DNA from: Streptomyces pyxinicus
GTDB taxonomy: Bacteria > Actinomycetota > Actinomycetes > Streptomycetales > Streptomycetaceae
DNA: 64,000 nucleotides
Assembly (NCBI RefSeq): GCF_024753135.1
Contig: NZ_JANUGP010000003.1
Coordinates: forward strand, 186,001 to 250,000
Direction of reading: 5' to 3'
Below the pieces are notes generated by a model. It had not been told where the DNA came from and made no database searches. It was given only the letters and a program-made list of their open reading frames with translations. Position numbers and translations under genes: made by a program. Every line of letters begins with the position of its first letter. Position 1 is the first letter of the stretch. This document shows positions 8,106 through 17,185 of this stretch, piece by piece.

Positions 8106-9176
8106 TCAGCCGTGCCGGCGCAGATCGTGGAAGAAGTCGTCGATCAGGCGGAGCTGTCCCGCCCGGGCCACTTCGTCGTACACGTACTTGCCGACGGCCA
8201 GATCGAGGACGCCGAGTCCGAAGGGTGAGAAGACCACCGGCCGGTCGGTCGGCGGCGCGGCCCGGCCCAGCATCACGTCGTTCAGCGTGCCGTTCAGGAA
8301 GTCGCGGTCGCCGGTGAGCTGTTCGACCAGGTGCGGGGAGGTGTCGGCCTTCAGGCAGTGCTCGACGTCGTCCACGAAGTTGGCCGAGGCGAGCAGGACT
8401 TCGGGGGCGAGGTCCCGCAGGGACACGTGCAGGACCAGCGGGTTGTGGGCGAACCAGGCCGGCGCCGTGACATGGGGCCGGCCGGCGACGGTCGCGAAGA
8501 CCACCAGGTCGCTGGAGCGGATCAGGGCCTCGGCGCTGTCGTGGACGGCGACCGGCTCGGTCGCGCCGCTCTCGCGCAGATAGCCGCAGAAGCCCTCGGC
8601 GCTCTCGGCGGACAGGTCGTGCACGCCGATCGCCTCGAAGGACCAGCCGGTCCGGGCCAGGAAGGTGTGGATGTACCGGGCGATCAGGCCGGTGCCGACG
8701 AATCCGACCCGGGTGGGGCGGGGCCGGTTCCGGCTGAGCCAGTCGGCCGCCAGCGCGGCGGACGCGGCGGTCCGGGTCGCGCTGATGATGGAACTCTCCA
8801 GGCAGGCGAACGGGTAGCCGGTGTCGTGGTCGTTGAGGATCAGCACCGCGGACGCCCGCGGCAGCCCCTCCCGCACGTTCTCCGGGAAGCTGGAGATCCA
8901 CTTCATGCCGTCCACGCGGACGGAACCGCCGACGGAGGCCGGGAGCGCGATGATCCGCGCCGAGGGCCGGTCGGGGAAGCGCAGGAAGTACGACGGCGGG
9001 TTCACCGAGTCTCCGGCGCCGTGCAGTTTGTAGGTCGCCTCGACCAGCTCCACGAGCTGCTTCTCGGACCCGCTCAGCGCCTTCTGCACCTGCTCGCCGG
9101 AGATCACCGCGAACGTCGGCACCGCGGGCCGGCCGGATCCGGCCGCTTCCGCGGCCGTGGACAGCAGATCGGTCAT
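8106..9176 (-). CDS. sbnB: SbnB-like Dap-forming dehydrogenase (ornithine cyclodeaminase fold)
   Basis: A 356-residue ornithine-cyclodeaminase/mu-crystallin fold protein. SbnB oxidatively hydrolyses ACEGA to L-2,3-diaminopropionate and 2-oxoglutarate using NAD. The Rossmann motif VGFVGTGLIARYIHTFL (about residues 187-203) and the substrate-side segment GMKWISSFPENVREGLPRAS are visible. Its start overlaps the stop of the upstream oxygenase gene by 4 bp, and SbnA follows 36 bp later, so the three are co-transcribed. Together SbnA/SbnB supply Dap to the adjacent peptide synthetases. The same pair feeds Dap in staphyloferrin B, viomycin-type antibiotics and poly-Dap. Confidence 0.9.
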   Translation of the reverse strand: MTDLLSTAAEAAGSGRPAVPTFAVISGEQVQKALSGSEKQLVELVEATYKLHGAGDSVNPPSYFLRFPDRPSARIIALPASVGGSVRVDGMKWISSFPENVREGLPRASAVLILNDHDTGYPFACLESSIISATRTAASAALAADWLSRNRPRPTRVGFVGTGLIARYIHTFLARTGWSFEAIGVHDLSAESAEGFCGYLRESGATEPVAVHDSAEALIRSSDLVVFATVAGRPHVTAPAWFAHNPLVLHVSLRDLAPEVLLASANFVDDVEHCLKADTSPHLVEQLTGDRDFLNGTLNDVMLGRAAPPTDRPVVFSPFGLGVLDLAVGKYVYDEVARAGQLRLIDDFFHDLRRHG

Positions 9177-10177
9177 CGCTCGCTCGCCTCCGGGGTCGGG
9201 CGGCCGTCGGCCAGGCGGCGGGGCTCGGCCATGCCCACCAGCACCTCGCGGTCACCGGTGTACGGCTCCCGGCTGTGCGCCGTACGGATGTTGTCCACCA
9301 GCAGCAGGTCACCGGACTGCCACGGCTCGCGCCGGGTGTGCGCCTCGTAGGTGGAGTTGAGCAGCTCGACCACGTCCTCGCCGATCGGGGAGCCGTCGCC
9401 GAAGCGGGTGTTGAACGGCAGGCCGTCCGCGCCGTACTCGTCCACCAGGTACTCGCGCACCTCGGGGGCGAGCGTCCACTCGTTGAGGAACGCGATCTGG
9501 TTGAACCAGCAGCGCCGGCCGGTGACCGGGTGCCGCACCACCGCGGCGCGCTGTTGCTCGGTGCGCAGGGAACCGTCCGCCCGCCAGGTGAAGTCGATGG
9601 CGCTCGCCCGGCAATAGCGCTCGATCTCGGCGCGGTCGTCGGTGCCGAAGGACTCGGCCAGGGAGGCGCCGATCTCGTCGTTGTAGCTGCGGGTCAGCAG
9701 CCAGCCCTCGCGCTCGAACCGCTCGGCCAGCGCGGTGGGCAGCGCCCGCAGCACCTCCTCGGCGTCGGCCACCGCCGTCGCGCCGCCCTGCTCGGGCGCG
9801 GTCGGGCAGGCGAACAGCATCAGACCCGGAACTTCCAGCGTGTAGCTCAGCTCGTGGTGCATGCACATCGGCTGGTTCGCCGGCCACGGCGTCGAGGCGT
9901 ACACCCCCGGCCCCTTGACCTCGCGGGGCGCGAAGGCCTCCCGCTCCGTCATGAGCGGACCGGCCAGCCGCGTGAACACGGCTTCCGCCTGCGTGGCGTC
10001 CCGCAGCCCGAGCCCGCGCACCAGCAGCGCCCCGTGCTCGGTGACCTGGGCGCACACCGCCTCGCGGTACTCGGCCGCCCAGCTCGCCGCGTCACCCGGA
10101 GGATCGACCCGCACCAGCGCGGGCCGGTCCGGCGCCTGCTCCACGTCGAGCGGCGGGGCCAGTGAGGAGAAGGACAT
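9173..10177 (-). CDS. TauD/SyrP-type Fe(II)/2-oxoglutarate oxygenase
   Basis: A 334-residue TauD/TfdA-fold oxygenase, closest in pattern to SyrP-like NRPS-associated hydroxylases. The iron ligands are readable: H107-x-E109 in MCMHHELSYTLEVPG and the distal H301 in VDNIRTAHSREPYTGDR, with the arginine that binds 2-oxoglutarate shortly after. The family characteristically uses Glu in place of Asp in the HxD/E triad. Members often beta-hydroxylate amino acids, sometimes while tethered to a carrier protein. In this operon it could hydroxylate Dap or another monomer loaded on the NRPS. AAGGAAA lies upstream of ATG 10177. Confidence 0.85.
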   Translation of the reverse strand: MSFSSLAPPLDVEQAPDRPALVRVDPPGDAASWAAEYREAVCAQVTEHGALLVRGLGLRDATQAEAVFTRLAGPLMTEREAFAPREVKGPGVYASTPWPANQPMCMHHELSYTLEVPGLMLFACPTAPEQGGATAVADAEEVLRALPTALAERFEREGWLLTRSYNDEIGASLAESFGTDDRAEIERYCRASAIDFTWRADGSLRTEQQRAAVVRHPVTGRRCWFNQIAFLNEWTLAPEVREYLVDEYGADGLPFNTRFGDGSPIGEDVVELLNSTYEAHTRREPWQSGDLLLVDNIRTAHSREPYTGDREVLVGMAEPRRLADGRPTPEASER

Positions 10178-10219
10178 CTCGGTTTCCTTTCGGTCGCCCG
10201 TCTGGCGGGTCTACGGCTC

Positions 10220-13200
10220 TCAGGAGGACGCCAGCGGTACGGCGGCCCGCAGCACCGCCCGGGCGGCGTCGGCCGGCCGGGTGCGCGGGAAGTAGTGGCC
10301 CCCGTCGGCCAGTTCGTGGAGATCGACCTGCTCGGCCAGCAGCAGCCAGTCCCGGTGCCGGTCGGCGTGGCCCGCGGTGAACGGGTCGTCGGCGGCGACC
10401 ACGACCGTGACCGGCACCGCCAGCCGGGCCGGCGGCGGCGCGTCCAGCAGGGCGCCGAAGTAGCGGTGCGCGGCGACGCAGTCGTGCCGGTAGGCGGCGC
10501 CGACATGCTCGGCGTGCGGGGCGTCCAGCTCGGTGAGTTCGCCGTAGCCGCCGCCCGCGATGAGCCGGGACGCCACCTCGGCGTCGCTCAGCGCGGTCAA
10601 CTCCTCGATGGCGGTGCTCCGTTCGGCGGCGGTGCCGAGCAGTTGCGCGCCGAGGAACAGCCGCGTCACGCCCACCCCGCGCTCCCGGAGCCGGCGGGCC
10701 GTCTCCACGGCCGGCGCGGCACCCGAGGAGTGGCCCCACAGCATCACCCGGGTGAGGCCCCGCGCGGCGATTTCCTCGGCGGCCCGCTCGGCCACCTCCT
10801 CGATCGACGCGAGCGGCTCCCGGGGCGCGGCCAGGTCGTGACCCGGCAGGTCCACGGCGAGCACGGCCACCCCGCTGCCCGCGAGCGCGCTCGCCAGCGG
10901 CTGGTAGTTGACCGCGTTGCCGCCCGCGTAGGGGAAGCACACCAGCGCGGGACCGGCCGCACCGGCCGCCTCCGACAGCGGCTGGAGCAGCCCCGGGTGC
11001 CGGCCGCTCGCGCCGTCGAGGAGGGCCGCGAGATCGGCGAGGACCGGGTTCCGGGTGATGTCCTTCAGGGACACGGCGCGGTCGAGGGCCAGGCTGAGCT
11101 TGACCGCGGTCAGCGAGGTGCCCCCGGCGTCGAAGAAGTGGTCCGACGGGCCGACCTGGTGCTCGGGCACGCCCAGCACCCCGGCCCAGGCCGCCGCCAC
11201 CCGCCGCTCGGCCGGGCTCAGCGGCACGGCCGCCTCCCGGTCCGGGCCCGCGTCGGCGGTGGCCGTCCGCTCGGCCAGCGCGGTCAGCGCCTTGCGGTCG
11301 GTCTTGCCGTTGCCGGTCAGCGGCAGCGCCTCCTGCCAGTGGAAGGCCGAGGGCACCATGTAGGCGGGCAGCCGCGCGGCCAGCGCCTCGCGCAGCACCT
11401 CCGGCTCGTGCCGCCTGCCGGAGTAGAAGGCGATCAGATGCTTGTTGCCGCCGGCCAGTTCGGCGACGACCACCGCGCCGTCGCGCACCCCGTCCACCCG
11501 CAGCAGGGAGTTCTCGATCTCGCCGATCTCGATGCGGAAGCCCCGGATCTTGACCTGGTTGTCCCGGCGGCCCAGGAACTCCAGCCGGCCGCCCGGGTGC
11601 CAGCGGCCCCAGTCACCGCCCAGGTAGAGCCGCTCACCGGGCCGGAACGGGTCCGTGCGGTACGCCTCGCGGGTGCGCTCGGGGTCGTTGACGTACCCGC
11701 GGCCCACACAGACGCCCGAGAACGCGATCAGCCCCGGCGCGCCCAGCGGCACCAACGCCAGCCGCTCGTCCACGACATAGACGTGCACGTTGTTCACCGC
11801 GCGGCCCAGCAGCACCCGTTCGGGCGCCCGGTCCAGCAGCTCGTGGTTGGTGTCGTCCGACGTCTCCGTCAGGCCGTAGGCGTTGAGCAGTTTGATGCCG
11901 GGCCGGATCGCGAACCAGCGCTGCGCCAGCTCCGGTTTCAGCGCCTCGCCGGTCACCGACACACAGCGCAGGTCGGGCAGGTCCCGGGGCCGCTGCTCCA
12001 GGCAGGAGGCCACGACCTCCAGATAGGAGGGCACCACCTGGGCCACCCCGACCCGGCCGCGCGCCAGCGTCTCCACGAACCGCTCCACGTCCACGACCAC
12101 GTCCTGGCCGATCACCAGCGTCCGCCCGCCGACCAGCAGCGCCGCCAGCAGCTGCCACAGCGAGATGTCGAAGCACTGCGGTGCCGTCTGCGCCACCACC
12201 GTGCCCTCGCCGATGCCCAGGTCGTCGATCTTCGCGAAGAGGTGGTTGACCAGCCCCGCGTGCTCGCACATCGCGCCCTTCGGCTCCCCGGTGGAGCCCG
12301 AGGTGAAGTAGATGTAGGCCAGTTGGCCCGGCTCCACCCGGATCCCGGGGTCGGTGTCGTCGTGGTCCTCCGCGTACGCCGCCTCGACCGTCAGCTTCTC
12401 GATGCCGGAGAGCCCGCCCAGCGCCTCGTCCAGGGTGGCGGTGCCGCCGGGCTCGGTCAGCACCAGCCGGCACCCGGCGCGTGACAGCGTGGCCGCGATC
12501 CGGCCGGCCGGGAAGTGCGGCTCGATCGGGAGGTAGACGCCGCCCGCCTTGAACACCGCGAGCGTCGCCGCGAGCCAGTCCAGGTTGCGCTCGGTGACGA
12601 CGGCCACCACGTCCTCCCGGCCCAGGCCGCGCGCCAGCAGCGCCCGCGCCAGCCGGTTGGCGCGCGCGTCGAGTTCGGCGTACGTCCACTCCCGCTCGCC
12701 GTGCACGGCCGCGACCGCGTCCGGATGCGCCCGCACCCGCCGGGCGAACAGCTCGTGCGCCCGCGCGTCGGGCAGCGGCCGGCGCGGTCCGTCGAAGCCG
12801 TCGAGCTGCTCGCGCACCTCATCGGCCGACAGCAGGCTCTGCCCGGTGTGGTCGGCGTCCGGTGCCGCCGCCATCAGCCGCAGCGCGGTCAGGTGGTAGC
12901 CGCCGATCCGGGCCGCGGCGGCGGCGTCCAGCACGTCCGTGCGGTAGCGCAGCCGCAGCTTCACCCGGCCGCCGCGCTCGGACCAGCGCACGTGCAGCAC
13001 ACCGTCGTCGGCGTGCGACTCGTCCTCGCCCAGCGGGCCGAACACCACCTCGTACGACGGCCCGGTCACCGCCAGCTCCCGCCGCAGCCGCTCCACCGGG
13101 TACTCCCGGTGTGCCAGCACCTCCGCCTCGGCGTGCTCGGCGGCCGTCACCAGCGCCTGCCAGGAGCCGTCGGGGACGGTCAGCCGGCACGGCAGCGGCT

Positions 13201-13483
13201 CGCCCCGCACCCCGGTCGTATATCCCGTCACCACCTCGCGCTCGCCGGACAGCGCCGCCAGCACCTTGGCGTGCGCGGCCAGCAGCAGCCCGCTGACCGG
13301 CACCCCCCAGCGCCGCACCAGCCCGTGCACCGCGTCCGTCACGTCGTCCGGGACGGACATCTCCTGCTCGGCCGTGCCCGGCACCGGCCGCTCGGCCCAG
13401 CGCGGTACGGCGGTGACGCCACCGGCGGTCAGCACACGGCTCCAGAACTCCCGGGCCGGGTCCGCTTCCACGTGTGTTCCCAT
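10220..13483 (-). CDS. NRPS: half-condensation - A - T - thioesterase
   Basis: A 1087-residue single-module NRPS. Residues 1-215 resemble only the C-terminal half of a condensation domain; no HHxxxDG motif exists. The A domain (about 240-740) has A3 FTSGSTGEPKG (393-403), A4 around FDIS (438-441), NAYGLTET (534-541) and the A10 lysine K727. The carrier has FFDAGGTSL with Ser790. The type I thioesterase (about 845-1080) has GHSSG with Ser919, Asp near 1032 and His1063. By manual alignment to GrsA the pocket residues read D-I-W-Q-S-T-A-D-D-K; the two acidic residues late in the pocket would suit a basic side chain such as Dap, an inference. It follows the Pls-like gene by 13 bp. Confidence 0.92.
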   Translation of the reverse strand: MGTHVEADPAREFWSRVLTAGGVTAVPRWAERPVPGTAEQEMSVPDDVTDAVHGLVRRWGVPVSGLLLAAHAKVLAALSGEREVVTGYTTGVRGEPLPCRLTVPDGSWQALVTAAEHAEAEVLAHREYPVERLRRELAVTGPSYEVVFGPLGEDESHADDGVLHVRWSERGGRVKLRLRYRTDVLDAAAAARIGGYHLTALRLMAAAPDADHTGQSLLSADEVREQLDGFDGPRRPLPDARAHELFARRVRAHPDAVAAVHGEREWTYAELDARANRLARALLARGLGREDVVAVVTERNLDWLAATLAVFKAGGVYLPIEPHFPAGRIAATLSRAGCRLVLTEPGGTATLDEALGGLSGIEKLTVEAAYAEDHDDTDPGIRVEPGQLAYIYFTSGSTGEPKGAMCEHAGLVNHLFAKIDDLGIGEGTVVAQTAPQCFDISLWQLLAALLVGGRTLVIGQDVVVDVERFVETLARGRVGVAQVVPSYLEVVASCLEQRPRDLPDLRCVSVTGEALKPELAQRWFAIRPGIKLLNAYGLTETSDDTNHELLDRAPERVLLGRAVNNVHVYVVDERLALVPLGAPGLIAFSGVCVGRGYVNDPERTREAYRTDPFRPGERLYLGGDWGRWHPGGRLEFLGRRDNQVKIRGFRIEIGEIENSLLRVDGVRDGAVVVAELAGGNKHLIAFYSGRRHEPEVLREALAARLPAYMVPSAFHWQEALPLTGNGKTDRKALTALAERTATADAGPDREAAVPLSPAERRVAAAWAGVLGVPEHQVGPSDHFFDAGGTSLTAVKLSLALDRAVSLKDITRNPVLADLAALLDGASGRHPGLLQPLSEAAGAAGPALVCFPYAGGNAVNYQPLASALAGSGVAVLAVDLPGHDLAAPREPLASIEEVAERAAEEIAARGLTRVMLWGHSSGAAPAVETARRLRERGVGVTRLFLGAQLLGTAAERSTAIEELTALSDAEVASRLIAGGGYGELTELDAPHAEHVGAAYRHDCVAAHRYFGALLDAPPPARLAVPVTVVVAADDPFTAGHADRHRDWLLLAEQVDLHELADGGHYFPRTRPADAARAVLRAAVPLASS

Positions 13484-13496
13484 CGCCAGTCCTTCC

Positions 13497-16076
13497 TCAA
13501 CTCGCGGTCGCCGCGGTGGCGTCGGCGGAGAACGGGGGCGCCGCCCGGACGGGCCCGCGGTCCGGTCCGGCGGTCTCCGGCTGTTCGGTGGCGGGGTTGC
13601 CGCCCCAGCGGGCGTACGGCGGGATCTCCTCGCCCTTCATGAGGAAGGAGTCGGCCGCCAGCACCGCGCCGTCGCCCATGGTCACGCCGTAGTGCACATG
13701 CGAGCCGACGCCCAGCGTGCAGCCGGCGCCGAGCGCGGTCCGGTCGGACTTGAAGGTGCCGTCCTCCTGCGAGTGGCACTGGATCCTGCTGCCGGGGTTC
13801 AGGGTGCACTCGTCGCCGACGGCGGCGAGGGTCCGCTCGGTCACCGAGAGCCCGTCGTCGTACACCCGGCGGCCGACGCGCATGCCCAGCAGGCGCCAGA
13901 CGAGGGGCTTGAACGGCGTGCCGTTGTAGATGTTCAGGTAGCGGTCCGGGATCTTCCACAGCCGCTCGTGCAGCCAGAACTTCCGGTCGTAGATGGAGCA
14001 CAGCAGCGGGTTCAGCCTTCGGAAGGAGGTGAGGCAGCGCTCCACCAGGACGTAGTAGGCGGTGGACAGCAGCAGCGTCCCGGCCAGGTACGCGCCGATC
14101 ACCACGTGCCCCAGGACGCCGTACAGGTCGACCGAGGTGAGCGCGAGCAGCGTGAGGCCGAAGACGTGCAGCCAGCGCACGGACAGCATCAGGGTCATCG
14201 AGCGCAGGTTGTAGCGGTTCTTGGCGGCGAGGTGGCGGCGCAGGACGTCGGGGGACCTCAGGTGGTCGAAGCGCGCGTCCCGCTCCACCGAGCGCGGGAT
14301 CTCGAAGCAGGGCGAGCCCAGCAGTCCCACGCCCTCCCGGACCTCCCCGTCCAGGGGCACCATCACCTTCGTCGCGAGGAGGCAGTTGTCGCCGGTCCTG
14401 CCGCCCGCCGGGTAGGCGATGTTGTTGCCCAGGAAGTTGCGCGGCCCGATCGACGCCTTCGAGAGGCGGAACGACGTGCCGGAGTACTCCGCGTTGACCA
14501 CGGACAGCCCGTCCGCGACCATCGTGCCCGTGCCGACGGACACCAGGAACGGCGTCTCCTGCTGCACCTCGGTGCCGAAGTTCGAACCGGTCTGCTCGAC
14601 CCGGGAGAGGTCGTACCCGAGACCGCGCAGGTACGGCACGATGTACGAGCTGTCGCCGCACAGCCAGGCGAAGAACTTCACGTTCGTCAGCCGGGCGGTC
14701 AACCGGTGCAGGGTGTAGTGGAGGCCGTAGAGCGGATAGACCCGCTCCGGCCTGACCACCAGCCGCAGCAGACGCGGCACGGAGAACAGGGCGAGCAGAC
14801 CCAGCGCCACGAAGCCGAGGAACAGGCCGAGCGAGAGCACCAGCGCGTCCGACACCAGTTCCGGCCGGCTCAGCGCGGCGGTCTGGGGGTCCAGGCGCTC
14901 GCCGATCGCCGGTACCTCGGTGAACAGCATGTAGACACCGCCGACGGCGAGCGGGACGTACAGGAGGAGCAGCTGCAGCAGCGTGCCGCAGCCGAACCAG
15001 GTCCGGCGCGGGGTCCCGCACCTGGCCGGCGGGACCCGTACGTAGTCGACGCGGGTCGGCTCGGCGGGGGAGCCGTGCCAGCGCTCGCCGGCCGGCACCG
15101 ACATGCCGGGGTGCAGCGAGGACGTGTGGCCGAGCTGGGCGCCGTCGCCCATCGCCGTGTCGATGTCCAGGACCGTCTTCTCGCCGACGAACACCTCGCG
15201 GCCGAGGGTGATCCGCCCGGTCTGGATCCGGCCTTCGTGGGCCCGGTAGCCGAGCAGGTACGACTCCTTGCGGATCACGCTGCCGGCGCCGATCGTCAGC
15301 AGGTCGGTGCAGACCGGGACCGTACGGGAGAGGATCGTGACCCCCTTGCCGATCCGCGCGCCCAGAGCCCGCAGGTACAGCGGGTACAGCGGGGTTCCCA
15401 CGAGGAACACCATCGGGTTCGCGTGCAGCAGCACCCTGACGAGCCAGAAACGCAGGTACGCCATTCCCCAGAGCGGGAATTCCCCCGGTTTCCAGCGGCC
15501 CACGAGGACCCATTTCGCGACGACCGGGAACAGGCACAGGGCGAGGAATCCGCCGCTGCCGAAGACCAGCGACCGCAGATAGATGTCGAGCAGTCCGGAA
15601 CCGGCGGCGATCCATTCGTAGCCGGCCGCGGTGACGAATCCGGAGACCAGGGAATAGCACAGGAAGACCAGCAGCTGGGCCGTCCCGCACAGGGCGTACC
15701 GGAGCTGTCCGACACGGCGCACCGGTGTCGTGGGCGCCGGCGGGCCGGGCGGGGGAGCGGGGGTGGCGGGGGCGGACTCCGCGAGCGCCGTGGCGAGGCC
15801 GCGGATGGTGGGGTGCCGGTAGATGTCCCTGATGGAAGGGGACGGCAGGTCCGGGGCCTTCCGCACCCGCGCGCAGAACTGCGCCATCACCAGGGAGTTG
15901 GCGCCGAGGTCGTCGAAGAAGTTGCCGTCGACCGGAACCCGCTCCGCCTCGATGACGCCGGCCAGGGCCGCGGCGAGCTTCCGCTCGGTCTCCGTCGGAG
16001 CCGGGCCGTCGCCGTTCATGGTGACGGCAGGTTCGTCCGGCCCGGATATATGGACCTCGGAGGACTGCTCCACCAT
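13497..16076 (-). CDS. Pls/PosA-type membrane peptide synthetase lacking its A domain
   Basis: An 859-residue protein with the layout T - TM1-2 - C1 - TM3-4 - C2 - TM5-6 - C3. The carrier domain (about residues 28-100) has FFDDLGANSLVMAQ with Ser61. Hydrophobic pairs near 130-195, 355-445 and 660-720 separate three soluble domains rich in left-handed hexapeptide turns (e.g. LTIGAGSVIRKESYLLGYRA). This matches the C-terminal architecture of poly-epsilon-lysine synthetase and poly-Dap synthetase, which are normally about 1300 aa with an N-terminal adenylation domain. Here that domain is absent and the protein begins just before the carrier. AGGAG precedes ATG 16076. It is the first gene of the Dap operon. 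Confidence 0.88.
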   Translation of the reverse strand: MVEQSSEVHISGPDEPAVTMNGDGPAPTETERKLAAALAGVIEAERVPVDGNFFDDLGANSLVMAQFCARVRKAPDLPSPSIRDIYRHPTIRGLATALAESAPATPAPPPGPPAPTTPVRRVGQLRYALCGTAQLLVFLCYSLVSGFVTAAGYEWIAAGSGLLDIYLRSLVFGSGGFLALCLFPVVAKWVLVGRWKPGEFPLWGMAYLRFWLVRVLLHANPMVFLVGTPLYPLYLRALGARIGKGVTILSRTVPVCTDLLTIGAGSVIRKESYLLGYRAHEGRIQTGRITLGREVFVGEKTVLDIDTAMGDGAQLGHTSSLHPGMSVPAGERWHGSPAEPTRVDYVRVPPARCGTPRRTWFGCGTLLQLLLLYVPLAVGGVYMLFTEVPAIGERLDPQTAALSRPELVSDALVLSLGLFLGFVALGLLALFSVPRLLRLVVRPERVYPLYGLHYTLHRLTARLTNVKFFAWLCGDSSYIVPYLRGLGYDLSRVEQTGSNFGTEVQQETPFLVSVGTGTMVADGLSVVNAEYSGTSFRLSKASIGPRNFLGNNIAYPAGGRTGDNCLLATKVMVPLDGEVREGVGLLGSPCFEIPRSVERDARFDHLRSPDVLRRHLAAKNRYNLRSMTLMLSVRWLHVFGLTLLALTSVDLYGVLGHVVIGAYLAGTLLLSTAYYVLVERCLTSFRRLNPLLCSIYDRKFWLHERLWKIPDRYLNIYNGTPFKPLVWRLLGMRVGRRVYDDGLSVTERTLAAVGDECTLNPGSRIQCHSQEDGTFKSDRTALGAGCTLGVGSHVHYGVTMGDGAVLAADSFLMKGEEIPPYARWGGNPATEQPETAGPDRGPVRAAPPFSADATAATAS

Positions 16077-16320
16077 GCGATCTCCTGGATGACGTTGTGG
16101 ATCGAGGGCTCGAAACGAGTTCCGTGCTGATCACGAACCGCCTGCTTCAGTCTGGCCAGGCCCACAGAGGGCTGCCACTTAGGACAGATGGCCGAAAGTG
16201 CGGGGAAAGGCTCGCCGGGTCCGAATTCCTGGCCTTCCGTGCCGCCCGGGGCCGTCCCGGGGGATCACCCGAACGGCGGTTTGTCCGCGCCGCCGGACGG
16301 CCCTCGGCACCCCGGCGGGC
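16077..16320. promoter_or_regulatory. Upstream region of the Dap/polymerase operon
   Basis: A 244-bp gene-free stretch before the first gene of the minus-strand operon (ATG 16076). It must hold the operon promoter. It is less GC-rich in parts (around 16090-16200) than the flanking coding DNA. I see no convincing paired -35/-10 or inverted repeat. Confidence 0.4.
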
Positions 16321-16797
16321 TCAGTAGCGCAGGGCCGAGCCGACGTCCGCACGGACCTCGCCGCCCAGCGCGCGGTTGCTGCGGGCGGTGGCGTGCTGGG
16401 AGGCATCGGCGGCCACGCCCTTGAGGGTCACCACGACGACGTCCAGCAGGTTGCCGCCCTTGTCTCGGAAATCGACCTGGACGGCGAAGGACTTGGCCGA
16501 CCCGGCGGTGTTCCTCGCGGTCACCTCGACGGTGGCCCGGTCGTCACCGCCCGTGGCCACGGAGCCCAGCGTGACCTGGTCCTTCGCGTTCACCCCGCCC
16601 TTGGCCTCGTCGAGCCGGCGCCTGGCCTCCGCCGTGGCCGAGGACAGCGCGTCACCGCCCCGCGAGGCGAGCGAGGACGCGGCCGAGGCCGCCTTGCTCG
16701 CGGCGCCCGACGGGCTCCGGGAGGTGTCGGAGCACCCGGCCACCGCGACCGCCACCAGCACCGCGCCCAGCACGTTCCGTGTCCACTGCGCTGCCAT
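16321..16797 (-). CDS. Secreted lipoprotein of unknown function (158 aa)
   Basis: A 158-residue lipoprotein. The signal peptide ends in a lipobox (VAVAGC, Cys22). An Ala/Ser-rich linker (residues 30-65) is followed by a beta-rich domain with TVEVTARNTAGSAKSFAVQV and FRDKGGNLLDVVVVTLKGVA, resembling FxLYD/DUF3426-like immunoglobulin-fold modules of bacterial lipoproteins. ATG at 16797 has GGGAGG 6 nt upstream. It is divergent from the next lipoprotein gene. Function unknown. Confidence 0.75.
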   Translation of the reverse strand: MAAQWTRNVLGAVLVAVAVAGCSDTSRSPSGAASKAASAASSLASRGGDALSSATAEARRRLDEAKGGVNAKDQVTLGSVATGGDDRATVEVTARNTAGSAKSFAVQVDFRDKGGNLLDVVVVTLKGVAADASQHATARSNRALGGEVRADVGSALRY

Positions 16798-17024
16798 GGT
16801 GTGCCTCCCGCGTCCTCGGCGACGAACCGCTCCTCTCAGTGGAAGTCGTGCGTCCGCGCCCCGCCACCGGGCCCGGAGCGTCGCCGCGCGGCCCTGCGGT
16901 GACCTGGTGCGATGGCCGTGATCGGGACGGGACGACGTCCGGGGTGAGAACAGGGGCGCGACCCCCTTCGCCCCCGCCCGGCCAGGCGAGGAAGACGGCG
17001 CGGTAGTCGTCACCGCGGCCCACC

Positions 17025-17048
17025 CCATGGCAGCCACCATGGCAGCCA
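17025..17048. repeat. 12-bp tandem duplication in a divergent promoter region
   Basis: CCATGGCAGCCA occurs twice head to tail inside the 388-bp gene-free stretch (16798-17185) between two divergent lipoprotein genes. The rest of that stretch shows no recognisable operator. A small slippage duplication is the simplest explanation. Confidence 0.6.
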
Positions 17049-17185
17049 CCCGGTCGCAGCCCGGAACGGACGGTTCCGTCGGGCGGGTCCGCCTGGTGTG
17101 CCGGATAGTGGGTGGCGGGACCAAGTCCCGGCGGCCCGTCGGGACCACGTTTCGGCAGCTCACTGCCCCCCGCACAGGAGGCCCG

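Noticed and set aside
6978..9176. Dap genes as part of a staphyloferrin-B-like siderophore locus
   Set aside because: No IucA/IucC-type NIS synthetase, citrate synthase or siderophore transporter is present; the operon partners are NRPS and Pls-like genes.
11000..16130. Very long plus-strand frames opposite the NRPS and Pls-like genes
   Set aside because: They mirror real minus-strand genes, have His/Gln/Val/Gly-rich shadow composition, no domains and no ribosome sites.
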